This document shows, piece after piece, positions 12,139 through 13,954 of a DNA stretch of 13,954 nt. The stretch comes from Eggerthella sp. CAG:209 (GTDB taxonomy: Bacteria; Actinomycetota; Coriobacteriia; Coriobacteriales; Eggerthellaceae). Position 1 is the stretch's first letter, and every line of letters starts with the position of its first letter. The notes under the pieces are model-generated. The model made no database searches, was not told where the DNA came from, and was given only the letters and a program-made list of their open reading frames with translations. A program made the translations under genes and the position numbers. The DNA lies in the NCBI GenBank assembly GCA_000436075.1, contig FR884647.1, forward strand, positions 47,061-61,014, read 5' to 3'.

Positions 12139-13395
12139 TTGAGCACGATTACGTTCATACATGCAGCCGACTTGCATTTGGGGGCGCCGTTCAAGGGGCT
12201 CCGCGCAAGCTCGCCCTTGTGGGCCGACGTGCTGCTGAAGGCAATCCCAGATGCGTATCGGCGCATTGTCGACACCGCCATAGAAAAGCAGGTCGATTTT
12301 GTGGTGGTTGCGGGCGACATCTTCGACGATTCGCGCCCTTCGTATGCCGATTTTTCTCTGTTTGTATCGGGTTTGGAAAGGCTCAACGATGCGGGCATTC
12401 CCGTGTACTTTGTAACGGGCAATCATGATCCCTTTACATCGTGGGATAACAGCTTTTCTGCCTTGCCGGAAAACGCCCATTTGCTGGGCGCGGGCAAGCC
12501 CAGCTTTGCGTTGTACGAACGTGAAGGCGAACCCCTTGCATTGATTGGCGGACGCGGGTACTTCAGCCAATCTTGGCCTGCTGGTGTTGATATCTCTGAA
12601 GGGGTTTCACGTGAAACTGCCCAGCGTGAGCTGGGAGTTCAGGCACCTTTTATGGTTGGCGTTCTGCATACAGGCCTCGATATTGATCCCACACGCTCGC
12701 CAGTGCAACCTAAAATCTTGCTTTCGCGAGATGTTGATTATTGGGCGTGCGGTCATGTCCATCAGCCGCGCCTGCTGCCCACTTCTCAATGCCCGCGCAT
12801 TGCCTTTTCTGGGTGCCCTCAGGGCAGGAGTGTGGTGGAAACCGGCCCTCATGGGGTGTACCAGGTTGCGCTTTCGCAGGGATCCCCCGTTCAGGCAGAC
12901 TTCCTTCCCATGGCGCAAGTTGAATGGTGCCGGTTGGAGGTGGATGTGTCTGAGTGCCCAACGGTTGCCGATGTTCAGGAGCGCATTGTTTCTGCGCAGT
13001 TCGCCGCCAATGCCGATGCGTGCTGTCAGCGCATGATATTCCGTGTGATCCTTACCGGCAAGACGAGCCTCCATTCTCGCCTTGACGCTCGTGTGCTTGA
13101 TGATCTTCGTCAGGCGGTGAACGACTCGTATCCGTTTTTCTTTATCGACGATATCTGGGGCCGCACTTCGGTTCCTTTCAACAAAGAGGCTCTTCGTACC
13201 GAGGGTCTGTTCCCTGCGGCATACCTTGGTGCGCTCGATGAGTATCGCAAAGGTGATGCGGCGGCGCTTCAGGGTGTGGAAGACGAATTCTGCAGCCGAG
13301 ACCTTCCTTTGCCTAAAACCCTTGGTCGCGCAATGCCCTCTTTGTGCGATGAGGCTGAAACGCTTGTACTCGATCTGTTGGGGCGTGAGGCTTAA
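12139..13395 (+). CDS. SbcD/YhaO-type metallophosphoesterase (DNA repair exonuclease family)
   Basis: The 418-residue protein has all motifs of a calcineurin-like nuclease: AADLHLG (D11, H13), AGDIFDD (D60), TGNHDP (N95, H96), LHTGLD (H177) and CGHVHQP (H206, H208), so a two-metal centre can form. Residues beyond about 250 form the accessory C-terminal part. In SbcCD- and YhaNO-type systems this subunit pairs with an SMC-like ATPase, and that partner begins at once downstream, overlapping by one base (TAATG). I start at TTG 12139: GAGAGG lies 9 bases upstream, and the only in-frame codons between it and the dnaB stop contain no ATG or GTG. The N-terminus STITFIHAADLHLG then matches the family. 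The length fits YhaO better than SbcD. A parS site is embedded in codons 155-160. Confidence 0.9.
   Translation: MSTITFIHAADLHLGAPFKGLRASSPLWADVLLKAIPDAYRRIVDTAIEKQVDFVVVAGDIFDDSRPSYADFSLFVSGLERLNDAGIPVYFVTGNHDPFTSWDNSFSALPENAHLLGAGKPSFALYEREGEPLALIGGRGYFSQSWPAGVDISEGVSRETAQRELGVQAPFMVGVLHTGLDIDPTRSPVQPKILLSRDVDYWACGHVHQPRLLPTSQCPRIAFSGCPQGRSVVETGPHGVYQVALSQGSPVQADFLPMAQVEWCRLEVDVSECPTVADVQERIVSAQFAANADACCQRMIFRVILTGKTSLHSRLDARVLDDLRQAVNDSYPFFFIDDIWGRTSVPFNKEALRTEGLFPAAYLGALDEYRKGDAAALQGVEDEFCSRDLPLPKTLGRAMPSLCDEAETLVLDLLGREA
12603..12618. promoter_or_regulatory. parS: second parS site, inside the nuclease gene
   Basis: GGTTTCACGTGAAACT keeps the complete 14-bp palindromic core GTTTCACGTGAAAC (12604-12617) of parS; only the two outermost bases differ from the consensus. 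It is read in frame as Val-Ser-Arg-Glu-Thr within the metallophosphoesterase gene. Intragenic parS sites are common in genomes with several copies. The distance to the first site is about 12.2 kb. Confidence 0.85.
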
Positions 13396-13954
13396 TGGGC
13401 AAAAAGAAAAATACCAGTGGCGAGGCACGCATCAGCCCCTTATTTCTTGAGCATGTGAAGATGTCGAGTTTCGGGAAATTCTCGAACATTATTGTAGGCC
13501 CGTTTTCTCCTGGTTTGAATGTGGTATACGGCCCCAATGAAGCTGGCAAAACCACGCTCAATGAATTGGTGAAGGGCGTTTTGTTCGGTTGGCCGAGCTC
13601 TAGGGGTCAGGGTAATTCGTATCGTCCCGAATCGGCAGAGCGTGTAGGGAGCCTCTTCTTCCGCGACAGCTCGAATGGCGAAGTGTCCGAGGTCAAGCGC
13701 GCCAAGAACAGCGAAGGGATAACCGTTCCTACAGGGCTGCTTGCCGACATTGACCAGGAAACCTACAACACCATTTTCGCGTTAACGAGCGATGAGCTTT
13801 TGCGTCTCGATCGCCATAACGAAGTAACGGCTCATTTGCTTACCGCTGGTTCTGGTACAGGGTCTTCCCCTGCTCATGCGCTTGACGAAGTGAACGAACG
13901 TATCAAGCAGGAGCTTTCCCGCTCCGCTAAGAATCCGAATTCGGTGCCCAACTT
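13395..13954 (+). CDS. YhaN-like AAA/SMC-type ATPase, N-terminal part (cut by window edge)
   Basis: The open frame from ATG 13395 runs through the right edge without a stop (186 full codons seen). It starts within the stop of the nuclease gene (TAATG), a sign of translational coupling. After a basic, disordered first dozen residues comes an ABC/SMC-type head: LFLEHVKMSSFGKFSN (17-32), SPGLNVVYGPNEAGKT with Walker A at 46-53, and the YhaN-like segment HLLTAGSGTGSSPAHALDEVNERI (147-170). These ATPases have long coiled coils and work with the nuclease subunit on DNA ends; the coiled-coil part would lie beyond the window. Assignment to YhaN rather than SbcC rests on the short spacing between these blocks and on the partner's type. 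Confidence 0.88.
   Translation, partial: MGKKKNTSGEARISPLFLEHVKMSSFGKFSNIIVGPFSPGLNVVYGPNEAGKTTLNELVKGVLFGWPSSRGQGNSYRPESAERVGSLFFRDSSNGEVSEVKRAKNSEGITVPTGLLADIDQETYNTIFALTSDELLRLDRHNEVTAHLLTAGSGTGSSPAHALDEVNERIKQELSRSAKNPNSVPN

Noticed and set aside
1..13954. CRISPR array, prophage or integron
   Set aside because: No regularly spaced repeats, phage genes, integrase or att-like duplications next to the tRNA genes were seen.

Overview
The window is a gene-dense bacterial segment in which every convincing gene lies on the + strand. Base composition is moderate (about half G+C by eye). The core is the conserved block rpsF-ssb-rpsR-rplI followed by dnaB, which in many bacteria lies close to the replication origin. 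Two near-perfect ParB-binding parS sites (409-424 and 12603-12618) independently support an origin-proximal position. The mix of an anaerobic-type respiratory gene set, a Glu/Ala-rich L9 tail and this gene order suggests an anaerobic actinobacterium of the Coriobacteriia/Eggerthellaceae type. That assignment is inference, not proof.

Layout. Bases 1-677 carry no recognisable gene but hold an 18-bp-arm inverted repeat (181-321) and a parS site. Next come a PPIC-type foldase lipoprotein (678-1856) and an orphan ABC ATPase (1928-2722). Two serine tRNAs follow, GGA and then CGA, each with its own terminator. A REP-like inverted pair precedes an unrecognised acidic 164-residue protein (3320-3814). 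The ribosomal operon rpsF-ssb-rpsR-rplI (4137-5758) has a leader that can fold as a pseudoknot. Bases 5759-6106 form a promoter/leader region.

A respiratory module then separates rplI from dnaB: a cytochrome b of the FdnI/YdhU type (6107-6877), a Tat-exported four-cluster ferredoxin (7094-7918), an aldehyde:ferredoxin oxidoreductase (AOR) family tungsto/molybdoenzyme (7935-10052) and a small unrecognised protein (10059-10592). A perfect 14-bp terminator stem closes it. The set recalls the E. coli ydhYVWXUT cluster. The likely logic is that the AOR subunit oxidises or reduces an unknown substrate, electrons pass through the ferredoxin clusters, and the cytochrome exchanges them with the quinone pool.

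After the module come dnaB (10750-12117) and a DNA-repair-like pair: an SbcD/YhaO-type metallophosphoesterase (12139-13395, TTG start) and the first 186 codons of its YhaN-type AAA/SMC-like ATPase partner, cut by the window edge. The most unusual items are the respiratory insertion into a housekeeping block with its export/topology puzzle, the Shine-Dalgarno-masking leaders of that module, the parS site inside the nuclease gene, and the unexplained inverted repeat near the first parS.
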